From positions 1,240,001 to 1,304,000 of the forward strand of contig CAVUFH010000003.1 of NCBI GenBank assembly GCA_963740835.1: DNA of 64,000 nucleotides, read 5' to 3'. The stretch is from CAVUFH01 sp963740835. GTDB taxonomy: Bacteria; Actinomycetota; Acidimicrobiia; IMCC26256; PALSA-610. A model generated the notes under the pieces. The model was not told the origin of the DNA. It saw nothing but the letters and a program-made list of their open reading frames with translations, and ran no database searches. The first letter of the stretch is position 1. Each line of letters starts with the position of its first letter. This document shows, piece by piece, positions 16,551-25,743 of the stretch. A program made the position numbers and the translations under genes.

Positions 16551-17836
16551 GCGACTACGAGGATCGCATCCGCCGCGCGCTGACCGTGCGCGCGGCGCGC
16601 ATCGATGCGCAACCGGAGCCCGACGACCTTACCGAGCGCATCGCCGGGCGCGAACGCAGGCGGACGCGCGCCTTGTCGGCGGCGCTCGTCATCGTGCTGT
16701 TCGCGGGGCCCACGCTCGGGTTCGTGCTCGGCCGGGGCGGCGGGGACGACGAACTGCGCGCGACCGCGCCGAAGGGCGGCGACGGTGTGACCGTCGGCCA
16801 CCCGGGCGCGCTGCCCAAGATCGCCAACGGTGTGGATTCGAGCGCGACGACACCGGACTCCTTCTCGGCCGGCGCCAGCGGCTCCGGGAGCGCATCGTCT
16901 GACCTGGTGATCGGCGCCGTCGCTTCGCAGCCGCTCGCGCGCGTGTACACGCGAGACGCCGGAAACGTGCGCCTCCGCGTCTACCGCGCGGACGTCGAGC
17001 GGCCGGGCGGAGGTGTACCGCCGTGGTGGGAACCGCCGGCATGGTGCTTCCCGAACGGCGTCGTGCAGGCCGACGTGTCGAACGACGACACGGTGGGCAT
17101 CGTCAACGCGAACGTGTACGCGGCACTGCGCGAGGGTGAAGTGGGCGGCAGCCTCTGGGCGATCGGCATGGCCGAGGGTGCACCGCTCTGGGTCGCGGTC
17201 GTGCAAGCACCCGCCGGCGCGACGCGCGTGCACGTGACGTTCCCGGGTGGGGGCACCGACGAGATGGCGCCGGTCGACGGCATCGCGACACTGGTGCACA
17301 GCGCGACGCTCACCGACACCGCGCCGTACTTCTCCCAAGTGGCGACCGTCGAAGCCTTCGACGCAACCGGCTCCTCACTCGGGCGAGGCACTGCGCGCGT
17401 GTACGGCGCCGACACGAGCCAGAACAAGGACGAGTGCATGGCGCCGACGAGTCTGCCCGCACCGGGTGCGGAGCAGCCCGCGAACGTTGCCGCCGCGACG
17501 CACGCCGTGACCGACGCGTTCGACATTGCGCATTCGAACGCACAGTCCGATGACGCGCGCACCGCGGTGATCGACGACCCCACGGGCCTTCCGGAGATCT
17601 GGGCGCAGAATCGGCAGGGTCCGTACAAGGACCAGATCGCGGCGAGCGTCATCACCCTCGACGACGTCGTGTTCGCATCGGCGACGAAGGCGTACTTCCG
17701 CTACCACTGGGAGACGCCCGGCTACTCGACCTACGGCCCCCGCTTCGGCGAAGCAGACGTCGTGGACGGCACGTGGAAGGTCACCCGCGCGTCGATGTGC
17801 CAGGACATCGCGCTGACGGGCGTCAGCTGCAAGTGA
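16547..17836 (+). CDS. Single-span membrane protein cotranscribed with the ECF sigma factor (possible anti-sigma/sensor)
   Basis: 429 residues: about 40 basic cytoplasmic residues (MSDYEDRIRRALTVRAARID), one membrane segment (ALSAALVIVLFAGPTLGFVL), a Gly/Ser-rich linker and a large extracytoplasmic domain with several cysteines and aromatic residues. It overlaps the sigma gene by ATGA, which supports a functional pair. No zinc anti-sigma motif (HxxxCxxC) is present in the short cytoplasmic part, so an anti-sigma role is only inferred from arrangement. The extracellular domain is not recognised. Confidence 0.65.
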   Translation: MSDYEDRIRRALTVRAARIDAQPEPDDLTERIAGRERRRTRALSAALVIVLFAGPTLGFVLGRGGGDDELRATAPKGGDGVTVGHPGALPKIANGVDSSATTPDSFSAGASGSGSASSDLVIGAVASQPLARVYTRDAGNVRLRVYRADVERPGGGVPPWWEPPAWCFPNGVVQADVSNDDTVGIVNANVYAALREGEVGGSLWAIGMAEGAPLWVAVVQAPAGATRVHVTFPGGGTDEMAPVDGIATLVHSATLTDTAPYFSQVATVEAFDATGSSLGRGTARVYGADTSQNKDECMAPTSLPAPGAEQPANVAAATHAVTDAFDIAHSNAQSDDARTAVIDDPTGLPEIWAQNRQGPYKDQIAASVITLDDVVFASATKAYFRYHWETPGYSTYGPRFGEADVVDGTWKVTRASMCQDIALTGVSCK

Positions 17837-17900
17837 CGCGGGCGCAACCGCCAAGGACCGGAGTACCGTCGGGGGAGCGCGCGCGGCCCGAGGAGCAGCC

Positions 17901-19235
17901 ATGACGGTGACCGAGAACCCGTTCCTGACCGGCAACTACGGCCCGGTCGACAAGGAGGTCACGGCAACCGACCTCGTTGTCGAAGGCAGCATCCCGGCCG
18001 AGTTGCAGGGGCGCTACCTGCGCACCGGCCCCAACCCGTATCGCATGCCGGAAGGTCCGTACCACTGGTTCCTCGGTGACGGCATGGTGCACGGCGTCGA
18101 GCTCGACGCGGGCACCGCGCGCTGGTACCGCAACCGCTGGGTTCGCACCGGCGACATCGCTCGCGCGATGGGCGAACAACCGGTCGAGGGTCCCACACCG
18201 CCGATGTATGACGCGAGCAACACGAACGTGCTCGGCCACGCGGGTCGCATCCTGTCGCTCACCGAAGGCGCGATTCCGTACGAGCTGTCGCGCGAGCTCG
18301 AGACGCTGCGCCGCACCGACTTCGGCGGACCGCTCCCGAGCGGCCTCACCGCGCATCCCAAGATCGATCCGGTCACGGGGGAGCTGCACGCGTTCTCGTA
18401 CTGGTTCGCCGAGCCGTACCTCATCTACCACCTGATCGACGCGGACGGACGCCTGGTTCGCAGCGAGCCGATCACGCTGCCGCGTTCGGTGATGATGCAC
18501 GACTTCGCGATCACTCGTTCCCGCGTCCTGTTCTTCGATCTGCCGGTCGTGTTCGACCTCGCCGTGCAACCGTTCCCCTTCCGCTGGGATGGCGATGCCG
18601 CGGCTCGGATCGGTGTGATGCCGCGCGACGGTGGCGACGCCGACGTCGAATGGTTCGACATCGATCCGTGCTACGTCTTCCATCCGATGAACGCGTACGA
18701 CGAAGACGACGCGGTCGTCGTCGACGTGCCGCGCCATCCGACGATGTTCGCGACCGAAGGTGAGCTGATCGAAGGACCCAACCGCGGCGGGCCGCCCGCG
18801 CTGCACCGCTGGACGATCGACCTCACCGCGGGCAAGGTCCGTGACGAGCTCGTCGACGAGCGCGGGCAGGAATTTCCGCGCGTCAACGAGACCCTGCTCG
18901 GTGCGAAGCACCGGTTCGGCTACAGCGTCGGCATCGAGACCGCGGACGCGTTCGACGGCGCCGCGTACCTGAAGCACGACTTCGACCGCGGCACGAGTGC
19001 GGTGCACGACTTCGGTCGCGGGCGAGCGCCCGGCGAGCTCGTGTTCGTGCCTGCGGCCGACAGCACCGGCGAGGACGACGGCTGGCTCATGGGTTTCGTG
19101 TACGACGCCACGACCGACCGCAGCGACTACGTCATCCTCGACGCCCACGACTTCGAAGCGTCACCCGTCGCGACCGTGCACCTGCCGCAGCGGGTGCCGT
19201 TCGGCTTCCACGGCAACTGGGTCGCCGACGCCTAA
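17901..19235 (+). CDS. Carotenoid oxygenase family protein
   Basis: A 444-residue RPE65/carotenoid-cleavage-dioxygenase family enzyme, a seven-bladed propeller with Fe(II) held by four histidines. Candidate ligands lie in GLTAHPKIDPVTGELHAF, MMHDFAIT, CYVFHPMNAY and at the C-terminal FGFHGNWVADA. The N-terminal GRYLRTGPNPY and GDGMVHGVEL are family hallmarks. Cleavage of a carotenoid or stilbene double bond is expected; substrate unknown. ATG 17901 has GAGGAGC upstream. Confidence 0.88.
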   Translation: MTVTENPFLTGNYGPVDKEVTATDLVVEGSIPAELQGRYLRTGPNPYRMPEGPYHWFLGDGMVHGVELDAGTARWYRNRWVRTGDIARAMGEQPVEGPTPPMYDASNTNVLGHAGRILSLTEGAIPYELSRELETLRRTDFGGPLPSGLTAHPKIDPVTGELHAFSYWFAEPYLIYHLIDADGRLVRSEPITLPRSVMMHDFAITRSRVLFFDLPVVFDLAVQPFPFRWDGDAAARIGVMPRDGGDADVEWFDIDPCYVFHPMNAYDEDDAVVVDVPRHPTMFATEGELIEGPNRGGPPALHRWTIDLTAGKVRDELVDERGQEFPRVNETLLGAKHRFGYSVGIETADAFDGAAYLKHDFDRGTSAVHDFGRGRAPGELVFVPAADSTGEDDGWLMGFVYDATTDRSDYVILDAHDFEASPVATVHLPQRVPFGFHGNWVADA

Positions 19236-19280
19236 GCGAGTGCTCGCGGACTCAGTGCCCGTTGCACTCCGCCGACCGGT

Positions 19281-20180
19281 TCACGTTGTCGCCAACAAGT
19301 CGGCGATGCTCGCGTGCACGCGATCGGTCTGTTCGAGGTACGAGAAGTGGCCGCAATCGGCGACGACAACGAAGCGCGACTCTGGAATCGCGTCCGCGAT
19401 CTCACGAGCGAGGTGAGTCGGGACCAGATCGTTGTCGCCGTGGATGACCAGGGTCGGGATGTCGAGCCGGTTGAGCTGAGGAAGCAGGTCGTAGTCCTCG
19501 GCATCCCAGGTCAGCCCATACAACCGATCTTCGATCGCTCGTGCTGCGACGATGCCGGCGCTCGTGAACGCTGACCTGAGCCGGCTGATGACACGCTCGA
19601 GCTGCTCGCCCGCGCGCAGCGTCGACGCGAAGTGGATGCGGTAGTACTCGAGGTCTGCGTCGACGTCACCCGCTTGGTACTTCGGGTCGGACAGCAGCTC
19701 AATCATGCGCTCGCGCTGCTCGGGTGAGCGCGTCTGTTCGAGTTCTTGCCGGAACGCCAGGACTCCCACGTGCGAGACCGGTGCCGTGTTCATGAGGATC
19801 AGATGCGAAACGCGCCGAGGCCGACGCAGCGCATACTCCATCGCGAGCAGCCCACCCCATGAGTGCCCGAGGACGGCAACCGATTCGAACCCGAAGTGCG
19901 CGCGTATCCGATCGAGGTCCTCGGTCTCGCTCGTCACGCTGATGCCTTCGGGCGGCCGGCCCGAGAACGACCGGCCGCGGCCTCGTTGGTCGTAGTAGAC
20001 GAGGCGGAACGACCGCGCGAGTTGATCCATCTCAGGGAGCAGGTACTCGTGGTCGAAATCCGGTCCGCCGTGCACGACGATGATTGGCCGGTCGTGGCCG
20101 ATCTCGCGAACATACAACCGAGCGGAACCGGTTTCCACGAACTCCTCGTGTGCAGCGGGATGCTTCCGGGGTGGCACCAT
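19281..20180 (-). CDS. Alpha/beta hydrolase, proline iminopeptidase-like (S33)
   Basis: A 299-residue hydrolase. HGGPDFDHEYL is the oxyanion loop, YYDQRGRGRS the family pattern after strand 4, and LGHSWGGLLAMEYA holds the nucleophilic Ser. The Asp is in IHGDNDLVP and the His in DCGHFSYLEQ. This arrangement matches proline iminopeptidases of family S33; true peptidase activity is unproven. It is convergent with the carotenoid oxygenase gene. Confidence 0.83.
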   Translation of the reverse strand: MVPPRKHPAAHEEFVETGSARLYVREIGHDRPIIVVHGGPDFDHEYLLPEMDQLARSFRLVYYDQRGRGRSFSGRPPEGISVTSETEDLDRIRAHFGFESVAVLGHSWGGLLAMEYALRRPRRVSHLILMNTAPVSHVGVLAFRQELEQTRSPEQRERMIELLSDPKYQAGDVDADLEYYRIHFASTLRAGEQLERVISRLRSAFTSAGIVAARAIEDRLYGLTWDAEDYDLLPQLNRLDIPTLVIHGDNDLVPTHLAREIADAIPESRFVVVADCGHFSYLEQTDRVHASIADLLATT

Positions 20181-20213
20181 CGAGGTCTATTCCAGTCGAA
20201 CCGCGACGCATTC

Positions 20214-21677
20214 TCATGCAGTCCGGCGCGCCAGCCAGGCGGCTTCGGCTTCGCCCATCGGCGTCGACGGTGGCCCGTCCACGATCGGCCAGAGCTCCTC
20301 CGCGATGCGCCGCCAATTCGCGGTCGCGTGCAGGCGCCCGAGGACTGCGTGCAGGCCGAGGTTGATGCGTTGGGTGATCACGAACGCAGGCGGCACGTTC
20401 GCCGCCTTCGCCACGTGCGCGTGCGGACCCGAGAGATCGAAGAAGCGGCGCACCGTTTCCGACGCGTACTCGGGGCTCATCGTCACGACTTCGTCTTTCA
20501 TCACGAACTCGTAGAAGTGGCCGAAGTACTCGAGCACATCGTCGTTCCCGAATGGCGCATCCTTGCGCAGGATCGAGTGCGCTTCGAGCGTCGTGCGGAA
20601 TTCCGCGATGTCGTGCTCGAGCACCATCGAGCGGATCAACTCCTCGAACAGCGCGACCTCGGCCGGGTCGTAGCGTTTCACCAGGCCGAAGTCGAGGAAG
20701 GTGACGACGCCGCCCCCGCCGAACACGTAGTTCCCGGGGTGTGGGTCACCGTTGAACGCGTGGAGGCGATAGAGGCTGCGGAACACGAACCGGAAGATCG
20801 CTTCGGCCGCGAGGTCACGCTCCGCCGGTGACCAGTGCTCCGCTTCGCCGAAGCGCGCGCCGTCCGCGAACTCGGTCGTGAGCACACGCGCCGTCGAGAG
20901 GTCGTCGATGACCGCCGGGACGCGGATGAACGGATGGCCGGCGTAGTAGTCGGTGAACAGCCGCTGGTTCTTCGCTTCGTGTCCGTAGTCGAGCTCTTCG
21001 ACGAGTCGGGCGCGCAGTTCGTCGACGATTGGGCCTGGATCGAGACCCGGGAACATGAGTGAGAGCGCGCGGAAGAGCACGTCGCTCGTCGTGAGGTCGG
21101 CGCGGATCGCATCGTCGACGCCGGGGTACTGCACCTTCACCGCGACGTCGCGCCCGTCGTGCGTGCGCGCCCGGTGCACCTGACCGATCGACGCGGCGGC
21201 GACCGGTATCGGGTTCCACGTCGCGAAGACATCTTCCGGCGCGTCACCGAGCTCCTCGCGCAGGACGCGCTCGACCAGTTCCGGCGCCATCGGCGGTGCG
21301 TCCTGCTGGAGCGACGCGAGCGCGGCTTGCATCGGTGCGGGCATGCCGTCGTCGAGGTAGCTCGCCATCTGCCCGATCTTCATGAGCGCGCCCTTCATGT
21401 TCCCGAGCGTCTCGACCACCTGCGCCGTGGTGCGCAGCTGGTACGCCTCGTCGAGCGCGGCGCGCGCATCAGGTGGTGTGACCGCGCGGCGGGCCCGATG
21501 CACCGCGTACGCCGCGCCGGAGCGGGCGCCGGCGGCCGCGAGGTGGGCGTTGCGGGCCGCGAGCCCAGTGGCGGCGAGCGGCGCCGCGATTCGTCGAGCC
21601 CGGGCGTGCCGGAGCGCGATTCCCGCGAGGGCGCCGGTGCCGGCCAGTCCGACGATCAGTCGAGTTCGCCCACGCAC
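20214..21677 (-). CDS. ABC1/UbiB-family atypical kinase (AarF-like)
   Basis: About 487 residues. The family KxGQ motif is in GALMKIGQMASYLDD, the ATP-binding Lys in VAVKVQYPGV, the catalytic loop in NGDPHPGNYVFG and the metal-binding DFG in FLDFGLVKRYD. UbiB/ABC1 proteins act as ATPases or kinases supporting quinone and isoprenoid lipid metabolism; with a menaquinone block 8 kb away a quinone role is plausible but inferred. The open frame reaches TTG 21752, which would place coding sequence over the palindrome at 21743-21762, so GTG 21677 is preferred. Confidence 0.82.
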   Translation of the reverse strand: MRGRTRLIVGLAGTGALAGIALRHARARRIAAPLAATGLAARNAHLAAAGARSGAAYAVHRARRAVTPPDARAALDEAYQLRTTAQVVETLGNMKGALMKIGQMASYLDDGMPAPMQAALASLQQDAPPMAPELVERVLREELGDAPEDVFATWNPIPVAAASIGQVHRARTHDGRDVAVKVQYPGVDDAIRADLTTSDVLFRALSLMFPGLDPGPIVDELRARLVEELDYGHEAKNQRLFTDYYAGHPFIRVPAVIDDLSTARVLTTEFADGARFGEAEHWSPAERDLAAEAIFRFVFRSLYRLHAFNGDPHPGNYVFGGGGVVTFLDFGLVKRYDPAEVALFEELIRSMVLEHDIAEFRTTLEAHSILRKDAPFGNDDVLEYFGHFYEFVMKDEVVTMSPEYASETVRRFFDLSGPHAHVAKAANVPPAFVITQRINLGLHAVLGRLHATANWRRIAEELWPIVDGPPSTPMGEAEAAWLARRTA

Positions 21678-21742
21678 CGGGCGATCTTCGCGAATCGGCC
21701 CGCCGGCGCCGGTAATGGCGATGAACGGGGCGGTTTTCGTAG

Positions 21743-21762
21743 ACTTGACCAAGCGGTCAAGT
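21743..21762. promoter_or_regulatory. Palindrome in the ABC1-kinase/acyl-CoA dehydrogenase divergent region
   Basis: ACTTGACC-AAGC-GGTCAAGT: perfect 8-base arms around a 4-base centre, a size and form typical of TetR-family operators. It overlaps TAGACT (21740-21745), a plausible -10 for the acyl-CoA dehydrogenase gene starting at 21788. No regulator gene is adjacent, so the binding protein is unknown. Confidence 0.65.
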
Positions 21763-21787
21763 TGCCGCCCCGGCCGAAGGGACCCCG

Positions 21788-22984
21788 ATGACGACCCTCA
21801 TCACGAGCGACGAGCAGCGCGTCGCCGACCTGTGCGATCAGCTCCTCGCCGAACACGACCCGAGGACGACGCCCGCGGCCGAGTTCCTCGGCGCGCAGTT
21901 CGACCTCGGGCTCGGATGGGTCCACTTCCCGGTCGGTCATGGGGGCCTCGGAGTGTCGCCGAAGTTGGGGAGTGTCGTGAGCCAGCGCCTGCAAGCAGCC
22001 GGCGCGCCGTTGCCCTACGGGCGCAACCCCATCGGCTACGGCATGTGCGCGCCGACGCTGGTCGTACACGGTTCCGAAGCACAGAAGGAGCGCTACCTCC
22101 GGCCGTTGTTCACCGGCGAGGAGATCTGGTGCCAGCTGTTCAGCGAGCCGGGTGCCGGTTCCGACGTCGCCGGCCTCGCGACGCGCGCGGTGCGCGACGG
22201 CGACGAGTGGACGCTCAACGGCCAAAAGGTGTGGACGACGCTCGCGCACGTGTCGCGCTTCGGTATCGTGCTCGCGCGCTCGAACCCGGAAGTCGTGAAG
22301 CACAAGGGCATGACGATGTTCGTCATCGACCTGCACACGCCGGGCGTCGAGGTACGCCCACTGATGCAGGCGACGGGTGAAGCGGAGTTCAACGAGGTCT
22401 ACATGACGGACGTGCGAATCCCCGACTCCGAACGCCTCGGCGATGTCGGCGAAGGCTGGGGCGTCTCGCTCACGACGTTGATGAACGAACGTGTCTCGAT
22501 CGGCGGACAGGTCGCGCCGCGTGGCAGCGGCATCATCGCGATCGCGATGAAGGCATGGAAGGAGAGCCCCAACCACGGCGATCCGGTGGCGCGCAGCCAG
22601 CTCGCGCAGTTCTGGGTCGAGGCCGAGGTCAATCGGCTCACCAACATGCGCGCCGCGCAGTCACGAGTGAAGGGCACACCGGGACCCGAGGGTTCCGTCG
22701 GCAAGATGGCGATGGCCGGACTCAATCAACGGCTGATGAGCTTCGTCGTCGACCTGCTCGGGCCGAGCGGGATGCTCTATCCGACGGGGTATCCGATGGA
22801 CCGGCCCACCACCGCCATGGACCTCTCGAACATGCAGAAGGCGTTCCTGCGGGTGCAGGCCAACTCGATCGAGGGCGGCACCACCAACATCATGAAGAAC
22901 ATCCTCGCCGAGCGGGTGCTCGGCCTCCCGGGCGAACCGCGGGCCGACAAGGACGTGCCCTGGAGCGACGTCCCCCGCAGCTAG
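21788..22984 (+). CDS. Acyl-CoA dehydrogenase
   Basis: A 398-residue flavoprotein oxidising acyl-CoA to enoyl-CoA. Flavin- and substrate-binding segments CQLFSEPGAGSDVAGLATRA and VWTTLAHVSRFGIVLAR are present, with FVIDLHTPGVEVRPL following; the C-terminal NSIEGGTTNIMKNILAERVLG carries the region of the catalytic or FAD-binding residues seen in this family. Start ATG 21788 has GAAGGGA upstream. The operator palindrome suggests repression by a TetR-type regulator. Confidence 0.9.
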   Translation: MTTLITSDEQRVADLCDQLLAEHDPRTTPAAEFLGAQFDLGLGWVHFPVGHGGLGVSPKLGSVVSQRLQAAGAPLPYGRNPIGYGMCAPTLVVHGSEAQKERYLRPLFTGEEIWCQLFSEPGAGSDVAGLATRAVRDGDEWTLNGQKVWTTLAHVSRFGIVLARSNPEVVKHKGMTMFVIDLHTPGVEVRPLMQATGEAEFNEVYMTDVRIPDSERLGDVGEGWGVSLTTLMNERVSIGGQVAPRGSGIIAIAMKAWKESPNHGDPVARSQLAQFWVEAEVNRLTNMRAAQSRVKGTPGPEGSVGKMAMAGLNQRLMSFVVDLLGPSGMLYPTGYPMDRPTTAMDLSNMQKAFLRVQANSIEGGTTNIMKNILAERVLGLPGEPRADKDVPWSDVPRS

Positions 22985-23100
22985 GGCCCTGCGGCTGGTG
23001 TTGTTGCTGGGGCACTTGCTTTTGGTGAGGCCTCTGTAGTTTCCTGATGCTCGGGTGGAGACCCTTCCGAGCAGGAGCCGGACGCAATACCGGATCCAGG

Positions 23101-24282
23101 ATGATGGCGTTTCGCACACCCTCGCGCGGCCTCGTCTTCGGGGCGATCGTCGCAGTCGTCACGCTCGCGGCTGGCGCCGCGGGGGCAGCCGCGCCCGCGC
23201 CGTTCCCGATGCCACTCGACTCCGGCACCAAGTACGTGGCCGAGCTCGCCGACGCGCGCGCCGAGCTCGCCCGGGCGCAGCCCGAAGTGGGCCGGGTGCA
23301 GCAACGCCAGCAGTCGCTCCAAGGCCAGTACGACGCGCTGACCGCCCAGCTCGCCGCCCTCGACGCCCAGGAGAAGGCTGCGGCGATGCAGGTCCAGGCC
23401 GCCCGCGACCGCATCGCGAGCTCGGCGGCCAAGCAGTACGTGGAGGCGGGCGGGACCCGGGTGAACGCGGCGATGGAGGTCGCGCTCAACGCCAACGACA
23501 TGCTCGACTTCGGGCGCAACCTGCACATCCTCGAGAAGTCGGGCACGCACGAAGTCGATCTGTTCAGCGAGCTGGATGCCGCGCACACCGCGATCGTCAC
23601 GCAGATGACCGGGGTGTTCGGCCAGCAGGCATCGACCAAACGCGACCTCGATGCTGCGATCAAGAAGGTGAAGGATCTGCAGGCATCCCTCGCCGGGGCC
23701 AAGCAGCGCATCGCCGAGGCGCAGAACGGGATCGCACGGTTCTTCCGCTCGGCAACCACGGCCGGAAGCCCGATCATGGGCCCGACGCTCCTTTCGGCGG
23801 GATATCTCGCCGCGTTCGTGCGCGCGCAGGGCGCGCAGCCACGGCTGACGGTCTCGCTCGACGCGCTCGCGCAGATGTACATCGAAGAAGGACAGAAGGT
23901 CGGTGTGCGAGGAGATGTCGCCTTCGCGCAATCGATCATCGAGACCGGCTACTTCGGCTTCCGCAACAGCATGGTCGATCCCGAGAACAACAACTTCGCC
24001 GGGATCGGCGCCTGCGACACGTGCAAGCACGGCTTCTCGTTCCCCGATGCCCGTACCGGCGTGCGCGCTCAGGTCCAGCTGCTCCGCGTGTACGTGGACC
24101 GGTCAGTGACCGTGGGGTCGCTGCCTGATCCACTCCTCCTCCCGGGTACATTGCGCCTCGGCTTCCGGGGTCGAGTCCAGACCTGGTGGGACCTCACCGG
24201 TAGGTGGGCAACTGCGCCCAACTACGGCAACGCGATCTACGCGGTCTACAACCGCATGGTCGCGGCGAGCGGCCGCCGCTGA
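23101..24282 (+). CDS. Secreted coiled-coil glucosaminidase (cell-wall hydrolase), paralogue 1
   Basis: 393 residues: a signal peptide (MMAFRTPSRGLVFGAIVAVV), two long coiled-coil helices (about residues 45-215), then a glucosaminidase-type domain with DVAFAQSIIETGYFGF and NNFAGIGACDTC, where the Glu of SIIETG is the expected catalytic acid. The coiled-coil plus hydrolase layout resembles regulated septal hydrolases such as PcsB/RipC, but with a different catalytic domain. The next gene is a close relative in tandem. The CxxC in GACDTCKHG is conserved in both. Confidence 0.8.
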   Translation: MMAFRTPSRGLVFGAIVAVVTLAAGAAGAAAPAPFPMPLDSGTKYVAELADARAELARAQPEVGRVQQRQQSLQGQYDALTAQLAALDAQEKAAAMQVQAARDRIASSAAKQYVEAGGTRVNAAMEVALNANDMLDFGRNLHILEKSGTHEVDLFSELDAAHTAIVTQMTGVFGQQASTKRDLDAAIKKVKDLQASLAGAKQRIAEAQNGIARFFRSATTAGSPIMGPTLLSAGYLAAFVRAQGAQPRLTVSLDALAQMYIEEGQKVGVRGDVAFAQSIIETGYFGFRNSMVDPENNNFAGIGACDTCKHGFSFPDARTGVRAQVQLLRVYVDRSVTVGSLPDPLLLPGTLRLGFRGRVQTWWDLTGRWATAPNYGNAIYAVYNRMVAASGRR

Positions 24283-24349
24283 ATTTCATCCAGCCCGTTC
24301 TCAACTCCGGCACTGAAGTTTTCCGTCGAATGTGCCGAAGGTCGTCGAG

Positions 24350-25663
24350 ATGGCCGGAAACAGCGCTCGCCGCCGCGCGCTCGTGTTGTTGGTGGGGCTC
24401 TTCGTAGCCCTGCCGACTGCCGCGTACGCGCAGGCGAGCCCCGCGCCGGCGACGCCGCCCGCCACGCCGCCGGCCGCACCCGTCGTGGCGCTCGGTCCCG
24501 CGCCGTTCCCCATGCCGATGGACACCGGCCCGAAGATGATGGCGCAGGCCGCGCAGGCCCGGGCCGACCTCGCGACCCTGCAGCCGCAGCTCGCGTCGGC
24601 CACCACCGAGCGCGACGCACTGCAGCAGCGGTGGGATCAACTGACCGCGCAGATCGTGCATCTCGACGACCTGCGCAGCCAGACCGTCGCCGAGCTGCAG
24701 GCCGCAAAGGAGCGGCTCGGTCAGAGCGCGGCGCGCGCCTACAAGCAGTCGGGTGGTGGCCGGTTGAACGCCGCGCTCGACGCGATGAGCCAGGCGAACG
24801 ACATCCTCGACGCCAGCCGCGACATGCACCTCATCTCGACGTACGGCGACTACGAGCTCAACGTGGTCGCGCAGCTCGAGCAGCAGAAGAAGGCGCTCGA
24901 CAAGCAGATCCTCGACGTCTCGAAGCAGCGCGCAACAGTGAAGGAACGGCTGGCGGAAGCGATCGCGCGCGTCGACGCGTTGACGACGCAGATCAACACC
25001 GCGACCCAGAACCTCGTCCTCGCGGAGACCGCGCTCGCGAGCTTCAAGGACATGGCGACGACCGCCGGCAGCCCGATCATGGGCCCGAACCGATTGACGG
25101 CGCAGCAGCTCGCCGACTTCATCCGCAACAACGGCTACACGCCGCACATCACGGTGACGATCGACGAGCTCGCGTCGTACTACATCGACGAAGGCGCGAA
25201 GCTCGGCATTCGCGGCGATGTCGCGTTCGCGCAGTCGATCATCGAAACCGGCGGTTTCAACTTCTCCGGGAGCATGGTCGAGGTCGGCGACAACAACTTC
25301 GCCGGCATCGGCGCGTGCGACTCGTGCCACCGCGGCTTCATCTTCCCCGACGCCCGCACCGGCGTGCGCGCTCAGCTCCAACTCTTGCGGGTCTACGTCG
25401 ACCCGACGGTGACGGCGACGTCGTTGCCCGATCCGTTGCTGCTGCCGGGCACGCTCAAGCTCGGGTTCCGCGGCAAGGTGCAGTCGTGGTGGGATCTGAC
25501 CGGCACATGGGCGACGGCATCGAACTACGGAATCGCGATCTACGACCTGTACATGCGGATGGTGACGGAGGCCGACGCCGCCACCGCGGCTGCAGCTGCA
25601 GCTGCAGCTGCTGCCGCCGCGGCCCCGCCGGTGCCGGCCGTCGCTGCGCCGCCCGCGCCCTGA
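24350..25663 (+). CDS. Secreted coiled-coil glucosaminidase, paralogue 2
   Basis: 437 residues from ATG 24350 (a GTG at 24332 is possible but spoils the signal peptide MAGNSARRRALVLLVGLFVA). Order: signal peptide, Ala/Pro linker, shared motif FPMPMDTGP, coiled coil, glucosaminidase-like domain with SIIETGGFNFSG and NNFAGIGACDSC, and an alanine-rich C-terminal tail. It is a tandem duplicate of the preceding gene, similar through most of the length apart from the added linker and tail. The tail is encoded by a GCTGCA/GCAGCT repeat. Confidence 0.8.
   Translation: MAGNSARRRALVLLVGLFVALPTAAYAQASPAPATPPATPPAAPVVALGPAPFPMPMDTGPKMMAQAAQARADLATLQPQLASATTERDALQQRWDQLTAQIVHLDDLRSQTVAELQAAKERLGQSAARAYKQSGGGRLNAALDAMSQANDILDASRDMHLISTYGDYELNVVAQLEQQKKALDKQILDVSKQRATVKERLAEAIARVDALTTQINTATQNLVLAETALASFKDMATTAGSPIMGPNRLTAQQLADFIRNNGYTPHITVTIDELASYYIDEGAKLGIRGDVAFAQSIIETGGFNFSGSMVEVGDNNFAGIGACDSCHRGFIFPDARTGVRAQLQLLRVYVDPTVTATSLPDPLLLPGTLKLGFRGKVQSWWDLTGTWATASNYGIAIYDLYMRMVTEADAATAAAAAAAAAAAAAPPVPAVAAPPAP
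25586..25622 (+). repeat. Short hexamer repeat encoding a poly-alanine tail
   Basis: Several tandem GCTGCA units encode part of a run of 13 alanines near the C-terminus of glucosaminidase paralogue 2. Such repeats change length easily. Confidence 0.6.
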
Positions 25664-25673
25664 CCCGAATCCA

Positions 25674-25732
25674 CACATCTGATGTGTGGGAACGGGCTGG
25701 TGTGAGCCGCCCGAGTCCACACATGTGATGTA
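25674..25732. repeat. Paired palindromic element, copy 2
   Basis: CACATCTGATGTG (25674-25686, inside a perfect 15-bp palindrome) and CACATGTGATGTA (25720-25732) start 46 bp apart, exactly as in copy 1. The second palindrome runs into the promoter of the downstream sugar isomerase, so a regulatory role is possible. Confidence 0.7.
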
Positions 25733-25743
25733 AGGATTCGGCC

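Noticed and set aside
22985..23100. Possible riboswitch (such as c-di-AMP type) before the first glucosaminidase gene
   Set aside because: Only a 6-bp hairpin (23049-23072) was found; none of the conserved riboswitch cores is visible.
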